This document shows, piece after piece, positions 56,550 to 64,000 of a stretch of DNA of 64,000 nt (position 1 is the first letter of the stretch; each line of letters starts with the position of its first letter). The notes beneath the pieces are model-generated. The model made no database searches. It was not told where the DNA came from and saw only the letters and a list, made by a program, of their open reading frames with translations. This DNA comes from Pandoraea communis (GTDB lineage: Bacteria > Pseudomonadota > Gammaproteobacteria > Burkholderiales > Burkholderiaceae). Both the position numbers and the translations under genes were made by a program. The stretch covers positions 434,001 through 498,000 of the forward strand of contig NZ_CABPSJ010000002.1 in the NCBI RefSeq assembly GCF_902459745.1, given 5' to 3'.

Positions 56550-57161
56550 TCAGAACGACGAACCCGGCGCCTTCAGAAAAGCGATTTCCTCCGGCGTCGA
56601 GGCACGCCCCAATGCCGCATTGCGATGCGGGTAGCGTCCGAAACGCTCGATGATAACCGCGTGTTTGCGCGCGTAATCGAGGTTATCGACCAGCCCCGAC
56701 ACCTTCGCCAGTTGCTCGTACAACGCGAGCGAGAGATGCTGACTCTCCAGCGATTCGTCGTGTTCGAACGGTAGATAGACAAACACGCGATGCTGCGCGG
56801 TTGGCAAACGCTGATCGCCGCCGGCCGCTACCAAACGGCGCGCGACGGCCAACGCGAGCGCATCGCCCGCAAACGCTTTCGCCTGATGCCGGAACAGATT
56901 GCGGGAAAACTGATCGAGCACCACGATCAGCGCGCAGGCACCGATCGGCGCCTGCGCCCAGTCTGCCAATTCCCCAGCGAGCGCCCGGGCATGCAGCGCA
57001 CCAAAGCGGGTACGTATCTCTTCATCGAACGCCTCCGATTTACGAAACCACTCGGGGCGCGACAGGCCGTACTCCGGAGAATCCGGGGTGCCGAACCAGA
57101 AATCGAGCACGGCTTGCCAGGGTTGTGCTTGCGGAGAAATGTCTGCTGCCGGAGTCGCCAT
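56550..57161 (-). CDS. DUF924-family protein
   Basis: 203-aa protein, from the ATG at 57161 (MATPAADISPQAQPWQAVLD). The DUF924 hallmarks are VLDFWFG near residue 25, VVLDQFSRNLFRHQAKAFAG, and FVYLPFEHDESLESQHLSL, with the terminal RFGRYPHRNAALGR. The all-helical fold is TPR-like; function unknown. It is convergent with DUF2062 and followed upstream by the AlaX gene. Confidence 0.88.
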   Translation of the reverse strand: MATPAADISPQAQPWQAVLDFWFGTPDSPEYGLSRPEWFRKSEAFDEEIRTRFGALHARALAGELADWAQAPIGACALIVVLDQFSRNLFRHQAKAFAGDALALAVARRLVAAGGDQRLPTAQHRVFVYLPFEHDESLESQHLSLALYEQLAKVSGLVDNLDYARKHAVIIERFGRYPHRNAALGRASTPEEIAFLKAPGSSF

Positions 57162-57216
57162 CAATAGTCCTGATACGGGGAGAGAACAGGAGGGGATGGC
57201 TCGCATGATGCCAGAC

Positions 57217-57948
57217 TCAGGCGAATGCCAACACCACCCGGCGCGTGCGTGAGGTCTTCTTCTCGATCTTGGCCACGCGCAACGCACCAATCTCCGCCGT
57301 GTTGGCCACATGCGTACCACCGCAAGGTTGCAGATCGATCCCCTCGATGCGCACCAGGCGCACACGTCCCAGCCCCACCGGCGGCTTCACGCTCATCGTG
57401 CGCACCAGTTCGGGACGCGCAGCCATCTCCTCGTCGCTAATGCTGTCGATGGCCACCGGCCGTGCCACCGCCACCAACGCCGCCAATCCCGCTTCGACGG
57501 TCTCGCGTTCGATCGGCTCGTTCGTGACGAAGTCGAGTCGCGCGTACTCCGTCGTAATGCTGCACCCGTCGACCGGATGCGGCAGCACGGCGCACATCAG
57601 ATGCGACGCCGTATGAAAACGCATATGGCGGAAGCGCCGCTCCCAGTCGATTTCGGCACGCACAGTGTCGCCAACGGACACACGCGCCAGCCAGTCCTCC
57701 TGCCCCTCGGCGGGCACATGCACCGCGTCGTCGGGCGTCGCGCCCTCTTGCTTCGACTTGCGCGTGTCGGCAATGGTCAGTCTTGTGCCATCCGCAAGGA
57801 CGAAGCCCCCTGCATCTCCCGCTTGCCCGCCGCCCAGTGGATAGAACACGGTGCGATCGAGCATGATCCCGGTCTCGTCGATATGCGTGATGCGCGCCTC
57901 GCACTGGCGCAGATAGGCATCTTGGCGAAAGAGGGCTTCGGTAGTCAT
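57217..57948 (-). CDS. Alanyl-tRNA editing protein AlaX
   Basis: 243-aa stand-alone editing domain that hydrolyses mischarged Ser-tRNA-Ala (AlaX-M size). The zinc-binding set is present: RFHTASHLMCAVL (HxxxH) and LQPCGGTHVANTAEIG (CxxxH). An N-terminal glycine-rich motif FYPLGGGQAGDAGGF, shared with AlaRS editing modules, is also seen. A GGAG site lies upstream. Confidence 0.92.
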   Translation of the reverse strand: MTTEALFRQDAYLRQCEARITHIDETGIMLDRTVFYPLGGGQAGDAGGFVLADGTRLTIADTRKSKQEGATPDDAVHVPAEGQEDWLARVSVGDTVRAEIDWERRFRHMRFHTASHLMCAVLPHPVDGCSITTEYARLDFVTNEPIERETVEAGLAALVAVARPVAIDSISDEEMAARPELVRTMSVKPPVGLGRVRLVRIEGIDLQPCGGTHVANTAEIGALRVAKIEKKTSRTRRVVLAFA

Positions 57949-58307
57949 GGGGCGTCTCCTTATTTAACGCTCTATCGTCGCGCGAACTACGCATTCGTGA
58001 CAAGAGACAATCCGGCGCCGAAGCGCCGGTACGGTCGTTGCGTGCTTACGGGCATGTCTTCGTTGTAGCGGACACCGCCGGTGCCGCCACCGTGCAAAGG
58101 TTTCACAGCATTGGCCCAACGTCGTCAAATTGGGCATACGCGGGGCGCGTGACACCCCGTTTTTCCCAATACGTTGACGCATAGAGGGCAGACGACATTG
58201 TTGTCCACGATTCGAAAGAGACGGTTATGGCGTCGACCATAACATTCGTCCGAGCACCCCCTGCGTGCTCATCAATCCGAAACGATGCAAACCGGAAAGC
58301 CACTCTC
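57949..58307. other. Intergenic region before the TPR-chaperone gene
   Basis: 359 bp. It contains a perfect CCGGCGC-CGAA-GCGCCGG hairpin (58012-58029), a plus-strand terminator-like hairpin CGGGG/CCCCG followed by five Ts (58141-58164), and a weak promoter candidate TTGACG-17-ATTGTT (58174-58202). No other gene is recognised. An in-frame ATG at 58227 exists but lacks a good ribosome site. Confidence 0.4.
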
Positions 58308-58745
58308 ATGCACTCCACGCGATACACCCCCCAGCCCCCCCGCTGCGGCGTCACCGGGCCTGCGCGCTCAGCGCCCATCGACACTGCCACCCTGCGCTAT
58401 CAGGAAGCGCGCGACGCTTACAACGCCGCCGATTATGAAGCGGCGCTCCATCGGCTCTATCCACTCCTCAAGGAACGTCCGCTGGACATCAGCGTAAACA
58501 AGCTGATCGGCTACGCGCACTTCGCGCGAGAAGAATACGCGCTCGCCATCGCGCCGCTCGGCACGGTGTCGATGTTCACGCCCGACGCCCCCCAACCCAT
58601 GCTGATTTGCGCCCAGTGCCTGGCGAAGCTGGGCGACGCTGCGCTCGCGCGCGACCTGGCCTTGCACGCCCTCGAGACCTCCCGGGAAAACGCGGCCTAT
58701 GCCGACGTCGGCGCCGACGCCGAACGATTTCTCGCCACGATCTAA
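58308..58745 (+). CDS. SycD/LcrH-like type III secretion chaperone (TPR)
   Basis: 145-aa protein (ATG 58308; 172 aa if ATG 58227 is used). Residues 29-130 form about three TPR units in the class II chaperone pattern of SycD/LcrH/CesD: ARDAYNAADYEAALHRLYPL, then FAREEYALAIAPLGTVSMF, then PQPMLICAQCLAKLGDAALA, which parallels the PxxPFHAAECLLQKGELAEA segment of LcrH. Such chaperones hold hydrophobic translocator proteins before type III export. The next gene, 26 bp on, encodes a protein with hydrophobic segments, the normal genetic pairing. No T3SS structural genes are in the window, so this is an orphan pair. Confidence 0.75.
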   Translation: MHSTRYTPQPPRCGVTGPARSAPIDTATLRYQEARDAYNAADYEAALHRLYPLLKERPLDISVNKLIGYAHFAREEYALAIAPLGTVSMFTPDAPQPMLICAQCLAKLGDAALARDLALHALETSRENAAYADVGADAERFLATI

Positions 58746-58771
58746 CGCCAACTCATCTCCGGGAGATTCTC

Positions 58772-59827
58772 ATGACGATAGGTAATACCTCGCGCTCCAT
58801 TCAGCCCACTCACGTCCCTCAAGTCTCCTACACCGCGAACGCGGGTGGAAACGCCCAGGTGCAAATCACCATGCCGGAAGCGCCCAAGGATCTGATGGCG
58901 GGGCGTTGGGAAGAGTTTCAGAGCACCGTGCAAACGCATCGCGGCGCGCGCAATGCTGCCCTCGTCGGCCATGTCGTCAACGTCATCGCCAAGACCACGG
59001 CGCTGGGTGTTGCCGTCGCCACGATGGACCACGATTGGAAAGAGTATGTCGATATTCCGCTTCATGCCATTTCAGCCACCGTACAGATTGCGAACCTGAT
59101 CCTTGCCGTCACGAAATTCAACAACTCGCCCGACATCCCGGGCACCGACATTCGTGATACGAATGTCTTCCAGACGATAGGGCATTGGATGGGTAGCAAC
59201 GCACTGCAAGAATACGGTGGAGCGCTGAACATGGCCGCCACCAACGGTCCGCTGGTGTTCGGCGCCGTGCACAACGGTGCCGCGCCATTGCTCGAGTCGT
59301 TGGGCATATCCGTGCCCACATGGCTGAAAGACGCTGCGAATGAAGATGCAAGCACCGCGATCGCCGACGGTGTGGCGACGGCCGCCGACTTCGTGCAAAA
59401 CCGAGTGTTGGGAACGATCGTTGACGGTCGTGAAAGGCGAGCGTCAATGGATAGAATCGTCGCGGCAGAGGCCGGTGTGAACTTTGTTGTGCTGGAAGAC
59501 GATCAAGCCTACGTGCATATGGCGCCCCGACCGACCGTGGACTACATACTGGATGGCGTCACGGTCGTTCCGCGAGTGCCGAACGGAAACGCAGCACAGC
59601 CGTCAGTCCAATCCAATAACGCGGATATCGTGGACACCGCGTCCCTGGCTTCTGGCGACGATGACGAATTCTTCGATGCCGTCATCGACGTTTCGGACGT
59701 TTCGGACGTTTCGGACGTTTCGGACGTTTCGGACGTTTCGGACGTTTCGGACGTTTCGGACGCTTCGGACGACGAGTTTCACGATGCGCCGGAGACCCCG
59801 GCACGAACGGAGAGTCCACAACCGTAA
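58772..59827 (+). CDS. Probable secreted/translocator-like protein with VSD-repeat tail
   Basis: 351-aa protein of unknown family. GGGAG lies 8-10 nt before the ATG. Residues 1-30 have no Asp, Glu or Lys and are Ser/Thr/Asn/Gln-rich, as in type III signals; there is no Sec signal peptide. Two hydrophobic stretches lie at about 61-84 (NAALVGHVVNVIAKTTALGV) and 96-114, suited to membrane insertion. Residues 190-260 are soluble-looking. The tail (296-351) is acidic: DDDEFFDAVID, eight Val-Ser-Asp repeats (307-330), ASD, then DDEFHDAPE, so the flanks of the repeat are themselves duplicated. Pairing with the upstream chaperone suggests an effector or translocator. No catalytic motif was recognised. 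Confidence 0.6.
   Translation: MTIGNTSRSIQPTHVPQVSYTANAGGNAQVQITMPEAPKDLMAGRWEEFQSTVQTHRGARNAALVGHVVNVIAKTTALGVAVATMDHDWKEYVDIPLHAISATVQIANLILAVTKFNNSPDIPGTDIRDTNVFQTIGHWMGSNALQEYGGALNMAATNGPLVFGAVHNGAAPLLESLGISVPTWLKDAANEDASTAIADGVATAADFVQNRVLGTIVDGRERRASMDRIVAAEAGVNFVVLEDDQAYVHMAPRPTVDYILDGVTVVPRVPNGNAAQPSVQSNNADIVDTASLASGDDDEFFDAVIDVSDVSDVSDVSDVSDVSDVSDVSDASDDEFHDAPETPARTESPQP
59690..59770 (+). repeat. 9-bp minisatellite GTTTCGGAC x8 plus one variant
   Basis: Eight perfect head-to-tail copies of GTTTCGGAC (59690-59761) and a ninth with one change (GCTTCGGAC, 59762-59770). It encodes (Val-Ser-Asp)8-Ala-Ser-Asp in frame; unit length 9 means copy-number change would not shift the frame. Confidence 0.97.
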
Positions 59828-59978
59828 GCCACGCGCGTGAGCATTGCGTTTCAGCGCCCTGCTCACGCATGCCCCCTCAACGCCGTGACGCTCGTGTGCG
59901 GCGCAGGAAGGGCGAGTCCGCCCTTCCGACACACGCCCATAGGGCTTCACCTAACCGTCGGTTGACACGGCAGTGCGA

Positions 59979-60419
59979 TTAACCGGCCCGGTTACGCATC
60001 CAATCGGCAGTGCCATGAAACGCCTGCATGAGCCGCTCCTGCAACGACGCTTCCACGCCGATGTCCTGCATGGCCCACGCCATGCAGCGCAGCCATTGGT
60101 CGCGCTCGCTCGTCGCAATCGGGAACGGCAGATGGCGAGCGCGCAGCATGGGATGCCCGAATCGTTCGATGTAGTGGTTAGGGCCGCCCAGCCACCCGCA
60201 CAGGAACCAGAAGAGCTTATCGCGCGACCCGCCAAGCGCCTCCGGATGCATGCTGCGAATACCGGCGAACTCCGATTCCAGGTCCATCAAATCGTAGAAA
60301 CGGTCGACAAGCTCGCGTACGCGATCCTCGCCGCCGAGCAGGGAAAAGGCCGTCGGTTGCGCAGGCGTATCCTGCATGTCGTCTGCCTGAGAGGTTTGAG
60401 GGGTGTTTTCGGTCGTCAT
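59979..60419 (-). CDS. Group II truncated haemoglobin
   Basis: 146-aa globin. The N-terminal 40 residues are hydrophilic; the core FSLLGGEDRVRELVDRFYDL leads to FWFLCGWLGGPNHYIERFGH, with the proximal haem histidine in RARHLPFPI. WxxxM-type TrHb2 residues are near the C-terminus (DQWLRCMAWAMQDIG). TrHb2 proteins bind O2 and often detoxify NO or reactive species. It follows the FtsX-like permease gene on the same strand, 86 bp away. Confidence 0.92.
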   Translation of the reverse strand: MTTENTPQTSQADDMQDTPAQPTAFSLLGGEDRVRELVDRFYDLMDLESEFAGIRSMHPEALGGSRDKLFWFLCGWLGGPNHYIERFGHPMLRARHLPFPIATSERDQWLRCMAWAMQDIGVEASLQERLMQAFHGTADWMRNRAG

Positions 60420-60505
60420 GACCGCTATTGTGCCCGAGGCCCACAACGTCTGCCATCGTCGGCCATCCGCCCGGGCGCGGCACAATGCCGCGCCCCTCGC
60501 GTGCG

Positions 60506-63055
60506 TCAGACTTCGCGCAGCGTGCGCAGCGCCGACTGGCGCAGCACGGCGCGCAGGCCACTCCATCCGCCGGCCAGCGCACATAGCACGCCGGCACCAA
60601 CGCCCAGCACCGGCAGCCACGGATTGAAGTTCAGCGCGAACTCGAAGACGTAACGCGCCAGTGCCCAGCCGAGTGCACCGGCCCCCAGCGCGGCCAGCAG
60701 TCCGGCCAGCGCGCCAACCGTTACCAGCTCCGCCAGATGCACGTCGCGCAGTTGCCGCGACGAGGCCCCCAGCGCGCGCAGAATACCGCTCTCGCGCATC
60801 CGTTCGTCGCGCGTGCCGGCAAGCGCAGCGTACAAGACCAGCACGCCTGCGGCGAGCGTGAAGAGAAAGAGTGCCTGCACCGCATCGATCACTTGCGACA
60901 GAATCTGTTGGATCTGTGCGAGCAACGCGCCTGTGTCGATCACCGTCACGTTGGGAAAATCGCGCACCAACGCGTCGGCCACGCGCTGCTGCTTCGGCTC
61001 GAGATGGAACGAGGTGATCCAGGTCATCGGGAAATCGCGCAGCGCGGCGGGCGGCATCACCACGAAGAAATTCACGCGCATCGAGCCCCAGTCCAGCTTG
61101 CGCAGGCTCGTGATCGGCGCGTCGATGGTCTGCCCCGTGACTTCGAAGCGAAGCGTATCGCCGAGCTTCAGACCCAGCGTCTTCGCGATGCCTTCTTCCA
61201 TCGAAATCTGCGGCGTCGTCGCGTCGCCGTACCACTGCCCGGCCGTCACGCGATTTCCGTCGGGCAACCCGGTTGTGTACGACAGGTTGAACTCGCGCTC
61301 GGCCAGACGCCGCGCTCGCTCTTCCGTGTAGCGCTCGCCCGTCACGGGTTTGCCGTTGACGGCAGTCAGACGCGCGCGAATCATCGGGGAGAGTTGTACA
61401 TCAGGCAGCCCCGCCGCGCGAAGTTGCGAGAGCACCGGTGCATCCTGTCCAGGCTGGATATCGATGACGAAGCGGTTCGGCGCATCCGGCGGACTCGACT
61501 GACGCCAGCCCGCGACCAGATCGTTTCGCGTGACGGCAAGCAGCAGCAGCGCCATCAGGCCAAGCCCGAGCGCCACCACCTGCAAGGCACTGCCGAGGCC
61601 ACGACGGCGCAGGCCCGCCACCGCATAGCGCCATCCGATACCGCCCATCGCCCCGCCTGCGGCACCTGGGCGCCGTGCCAAGGCCGCCAGCACGCGAATG
61701 GCAAGCCATGCGAGCACGCCGAACACGACTGCGCCGGCAACGAAACCACCGGCCACCATCGCGCCGAGGCGCAGGTCTCGTGCGGCGAACAGCAACAGTG
61801 CGCCGAAGGCGAGCGCGCTCGCGCCATACGCCAGCCATCCTTGCCGCCGGGCACCTCCCACCACGTCGCGACGCAGCACATGCAGCGGTGCGACCTCCGA
61901 CAGCGGGAGCAACGGCGGCAAAGCGAATCCCAGCAGCATAACCAGCGCACTCGTCAGGCCGAAAAGCGCCGGACGCCACGTCGGTGCGGGCAGCCCCGCC
62001 GGTATCACGTCCCCCAACTGCGCCAGCAGCGCCCAATGCGCCGCATAGCCAAGCGCGACGCCCAATACGCCGCCAATCAGACCCAGTCCGATGAATTCGA
62101 ACGTCACCATGCCGCGCAGGGCGCGGCGCGAAAGTCCCAGACAACGCATCACGGCACAAGCGTCGAGATGGCGCTCGCTGTAACGACGCGAGGCGATGCC
62201 CACGGCCACCGCCGCCAGCACGGCAGCGAGCAATGCGACCAGCGACAGGAATCGTTCGGCGCGATCGAGCGTCTGACGCACCTGCGGCTGCCCTTCTTCC
62301 AGCGATTCGAGATGCACGCCACGGGCCTGTTCCGCCGCGGGACGCGCCCACGCCGCGAACTTGCCAACCTGAGCGTCTGTTCCCGCCAACAACAGGCGAT
62401 AAGTGATGCGGCTGCCGAACTGCACGAGGCCCGTCGACGGCAGTTCGTCGAAGCGCATCATGACGCGCGGCGCCAGCGATCCGAAGCCATAGCCACGATC
62501 CATCTCGCGCGTAATGACAGCCGCGATGCGCAATGTCCGATTGCCCACACGAATGGACTCGCCGGGTTTGACATGCAGGGCGTCGAGCAATGCGGCATCG
62601 ACCCAGACCGTGCCCGGCGCGGGAATACCGGCGGCGGGAGCATCCGGCGTGCCGCCGCCCGCATCGGGTGCGGTACGCACGCGCCCGCGCAAGGGATAGC
62701 CGTCACTGACGGCCTTGAGCGACGATAGACGGCTCGCGCCGACCTGTCCGCTTTGCGCAATGGCACTGGCCATGCTGGGGAAATTGGCGACGACGGCCAT
62801 CGTCAGCCCGTCGGCTTGCGCCTGACGGGTGAATTCGGATGACAACGGGGCGTCGCTGCGAACGACGAGATCGGCGGCAAGCATCTGCCGCGCGTCACGC
62901 TCGAGCCCACCCTGCATCCGATCCGAGAGAAAACCTACGCTGGAGAGTGCGCCGACCGCCAGCAACAACGCCACGAGAAGCAGATGCAGCTCGCCCGCGC
63001 GCCAGTCGCGCAGGAACATCCGCCATGCCTGGCGGGCAACCTCAGTGAACCCCAT
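60506..63055 (-). CDS. FtsX-like ABC transporter permease (YbbP type)
   Basis: 849-aa permease with ten predicted helices in the YbbP layout: one N-terminal helix (ELHLLLVALLLAVGALSSVG), a large periplasmic domain (about 50-260), FtsX core helices (LVALLAAVLAAVAVGIASRR), a second periplasmic domain (about 500-720) and the last three helices. Such proteins pair with a LolD/YbbA-type ATPase. No ATPase gene is adjacent; the DUF4126 gene lies 7 bp upstream on the same strand. In E. coli ybbA-ybbP is near a lysophospholipase gene. Confidence 0.88.
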   Translation of the reverse strand: MGFTEVARQAWRMFLRDWRAGELHLLLVALLLAVGALSSVGFLSDRMQGGLERDARQMLAADLVVRSDAPLSSEFTRQAQADGLTMAVVANFPSMASAIAQSGQVGASRLSSLKAVSDGYPLRGRVRTAPDAGGGTPDAPAAGIPAPGTVWVDAALLDALHVKPGESIRVGNRTLRIAAVITREMDRGYGFGSLAPRVMMRFDELPSTGLVQFGSRITYRLLLAGTDAQVGKFAAWARPAAEQARGVHLESLEEGQPQVRQTLDRAERFLSLVALLAAVLAAVAVGIASRRYSERHLDACAVMRCLGLSRRALRGMVTFEFIGLGLIGGVLGVALGYAAHWALLAQLGDVIPAGLPAPTWRPALFGLTSALVMLLGFALPPLLPLSEVAPLHVLRRDVVGGARRQGWLAYGASALAFGALLLFAARDLRLGAMVAGGFVAGAVVFGVLAWLAIRVLAALARRPGAAGGAMGGIGWRYAVAGLRRRGLGSALQVVALGLGLMALLLLAVTRNDLVAGWRQSSPPDAPNRFVIDIQPGQDAPVLSQLRAAGLPDVQLSPMIRARLTAVNGKPVTGERYTEERARRLAEREFNLSYTTGLPDGNRVTAGQWYGDATTPQISMEEGIAKTLGLKLGDTLRFEVTGQTIDAPITSLRKLDWGSMRVNFFVVMPPAALRDFPMTWITSFHLEPKQQRVADALVRDFPNVTVIDTGALLAQIQQILSQVIDAVQALFLFTLAAGVLVLYAALAGTRDERMRESGILRALGASSRQLRDVHLAELVTVGALAGLLAALGAGALGWALARYVFEFALNFNPWLPVLGVGAGVLCALAGGWSGLRAVLRQSALRTLREV

Positions 63056-63062
63056 CGTTCCT

Positions 63063-63638
63063 CTATCCTTTGACCCGCGCCAGCAACGAGCGCCACCCGC
63101 GCCAGACGCGGGGCAGCCACCACCACGCCAGCACGACGAAGACCAGCAACATTACGAGAAAAACGGCGGGAAGGAAAAACGCAAGCGCCAGTCCGCCCAC
63201 CGTGGAGATATCTTCGCCGGCTGAGGCCGCAACATTGGAGAAAGGTTCCGGCGACGTGTTGATCAGCGCGCGGCTACCCGCTTTGGCCAGATGCGCCGTT
63301 CCCGCCAGCGCACCGCCCGTCAGACCGGCCAGCACCGTGACCGTCGGGTCCATCTGTCCCAGCGCCGCCGCCCCCAGCACGATCCCGGCAGGAATGCGGA
63401 TGAAGGTATGCACCGCGTCCCAGGCACTATCGACGAAAGGGATTTTGTCGGCGAAGAACTCGATGACAGCCAGCACACCGGCCGTGGCAATCACCCACGT
63501 CGACGTCAGCACCATCAGCGACGGCGGCAGATGCAACCAGCCCAGACGCGCCGCCAGTCCCGCGCAGAACACCGTCAGGTACAACCGCAGACCGCTGCCC
63601 CACGACAGCCCTGCGCCCAACGCAATCGATTCAAGCAT
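63063..63638 (-). CDS. DUF4126 membrane protein
   Basis: 191-aa membrane protein, start ATG 63638 (MLESIALGAGLSWGSGLRLY). About five helices; the DUF4126 marks are GLRLYLTVFCAGLAARLGWL, FADKIPFVDSAWDAVHTFI and ALAGTAHLAKAGSRALINTS. Function unknown. It ends 7 bp before the FtsX-like permease, so the two are almost certainly in one transcript. In the gap 63639-63906 nothing clear is seen. Confidence 0.87.
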   Translation of the reverse strand: MLESIALGAGLSWGSGLRLYLTVFCAGLAARLGWLHLPPSLMVLTSTWVIATAGVLAVIEFFADKIPFVDSAWDAVHTFIRIPAGIVLGAAALGQMDPTVTVLAGLTGGALAGTAHLAKAGSRALINTSPEPFSNVAASAGEDISTVGGLALAFFLPAVFLVMLLVFVVLAWWWLPRVWRGWRSLLARVKG

Positions 63639-63906
63639 GGTGACCTCGCTGCCGCCGACATGACGGCGTCGCACGATCACGCGCCTCAGACCACCGACGC
63701 GATAGCGGCCAACCGGCAAGACGCATTACCGCCACGCCATCCGGACTGAAGTGACCGGTGAAGACCGGAGACGCTCCCTTGCCGCCGGACTGCCACCGAA
63801 AGGTAATTCGACCGCTACGGCGCCATTATGCCGCGCGTTACGGCAACGCACCACTGGTGCCGAAAGTTGAGGATATGGTTCGGTCCGAGCCAGCCCGGGC
63901 GCGCCC

Positions 63907-64000
63907 TCAGGCTGCCGTCAGCTTCAGCCCGACGAGCCCCGCCAGAATCAACGTCACGCTGGCGATGCGGGCCGCAGACGCCGACTCCCCGAAGAGCACG
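63907..64000 (-). CDS. SMR-family small multidrug efflux protein, C-terminal end (cut by window edge)
   Basis: The last 30 codons of a minus-strand gene read VLFGESASAARIASVTLILA and end GLVGLKLTAA before a TGA stop. The FGE..S..R motif followed by a glycine-rich helix is the fourth transmembrane helix of EmrE/SugE-type small multidrug transporters. The N-terminal part lies outside the window. Confidence 0.7.
   Translation of the reverse strand, partial: VLFGESASAARIASVTLILAGLVGLKLTAA

Noticed and set aside
59690-59770. Possible CRISPR array
   Set aside because: Units are 9 bp with no spacers, in frame inside a coding sequence; no cas genes.
59603-59950. Minus-strand ORF reading the repeat as Lys-Arg-Pro repeats
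   Set aside because: Mirror frame of the VSD repeat; no start context, and the plus-strand gene has a ribosome site and an operon partner.
60737-62728. 663-aa plus-strand ORF opposite the FtsX-like permease
   Set aside because: Gln/His/Arg-rich antisense frame; the minus-strand permease has clear domains.

Overview
The window is GC-rich chromosomal DNA from a betaproteobacterium of the Burkholderiaceae. Gene order and protein character look most like Pandoraea or a close Burkholderia relative. The genus is an inference from gene order (thrS / tRNA-Val / relA; ilvB-ilvN-ilvC-psd-pssA-leuA; rpsO-pnp) and from protein recognition; no database search was run. No insertion sequence, phage, integrase, CRISPR array or replication origin was seen, and almost all genes look like vertically inherited core or near-core genes.

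Layout. 1-4.4 kb: start of thrS, tRNA-Val, relA (stringent response), a RidA-type protein and an alpha/beta hydrolase, all on the minus strand. 4.5-12.7 kb: short-chain carbon and fatty-acid metabolism, with 3-hydroxybutyrate dehydrogenase, both subunits of 3-oxoacid CoA-transferase, a PAS-LuxR regulator, a thioesterase, an orphan TRAP solute receptor, an SDR and ETF-ubiquinone oxidoreductase, then a small MliC-like exported protein. 12.7-23.4 kb: aroC, an MFS-acyltransferase fusion coupled to a CBS protein, metY with a coupled hydrolase, a DUF962 protein, a YihY membrane protein, a WrbA-like flavoprotein, a DUF2069 protein and a GlcD-like flavoprotein. 23.4-33.1 kb: a long untranslated leader and a small MgtC-tail-like protein, a MerR regulator with an MFS pump, MtfA, ribosomal protein L31 type B, an ArnT-like glycosyltransferase, a MATE pump and a glucarate dehydratase.

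33.3-47.5 kb: tRNA genes (Asp, Asp, Glu, Ala), pnp and rpsO, a branched-chain amino-acid-type solute receptor, a lipoprotein, and the minus-strand run ilvB-ilvN-ilvC-psd-pssA-LysM/BON-leuA, which joins branched-chain amino acid synthesis to phosphatidylethanolamine synthesis. 47.9-56.5 kb: an ECF-type sigma factor coupled to DUF3619 and DUF3106 membrane proteins, an RDD protein coupled to a lipase-like hydrolase, an LpxH-like phosphoesterase, a GT4 glycosyltransferase, diacylglycerol kinase, a TetR regulator, a LOG-family protein and DUF2062. 56.5-64 kb: DUF924, AlaX, an orphan SycD/LcrH-like chaperone beside a likely secreted protein, then truncated haemoglobin, an FtsX-type permease, DUF4126 and the end of an SMR pump gene.

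The most unusual locus is 58.3-59.8 kb: a type III secretion-style TPR chaperone gene lies 26 bp before a gene for a protein with an uncharged, signal-like N-terminus, two hydrophobic stretches and an acidic tail carrying eight perfect 9-bp (Val-Ser-Asp) repeats. No secretion apparatus is nearby. The second locus worth attention is 23.5-24.4 kb, where a good sigma-70 promoter is followed by about 470 nt of untranslated, hairpin-rich leader before a small protein resembling only the C-terminal domain of MgtC.
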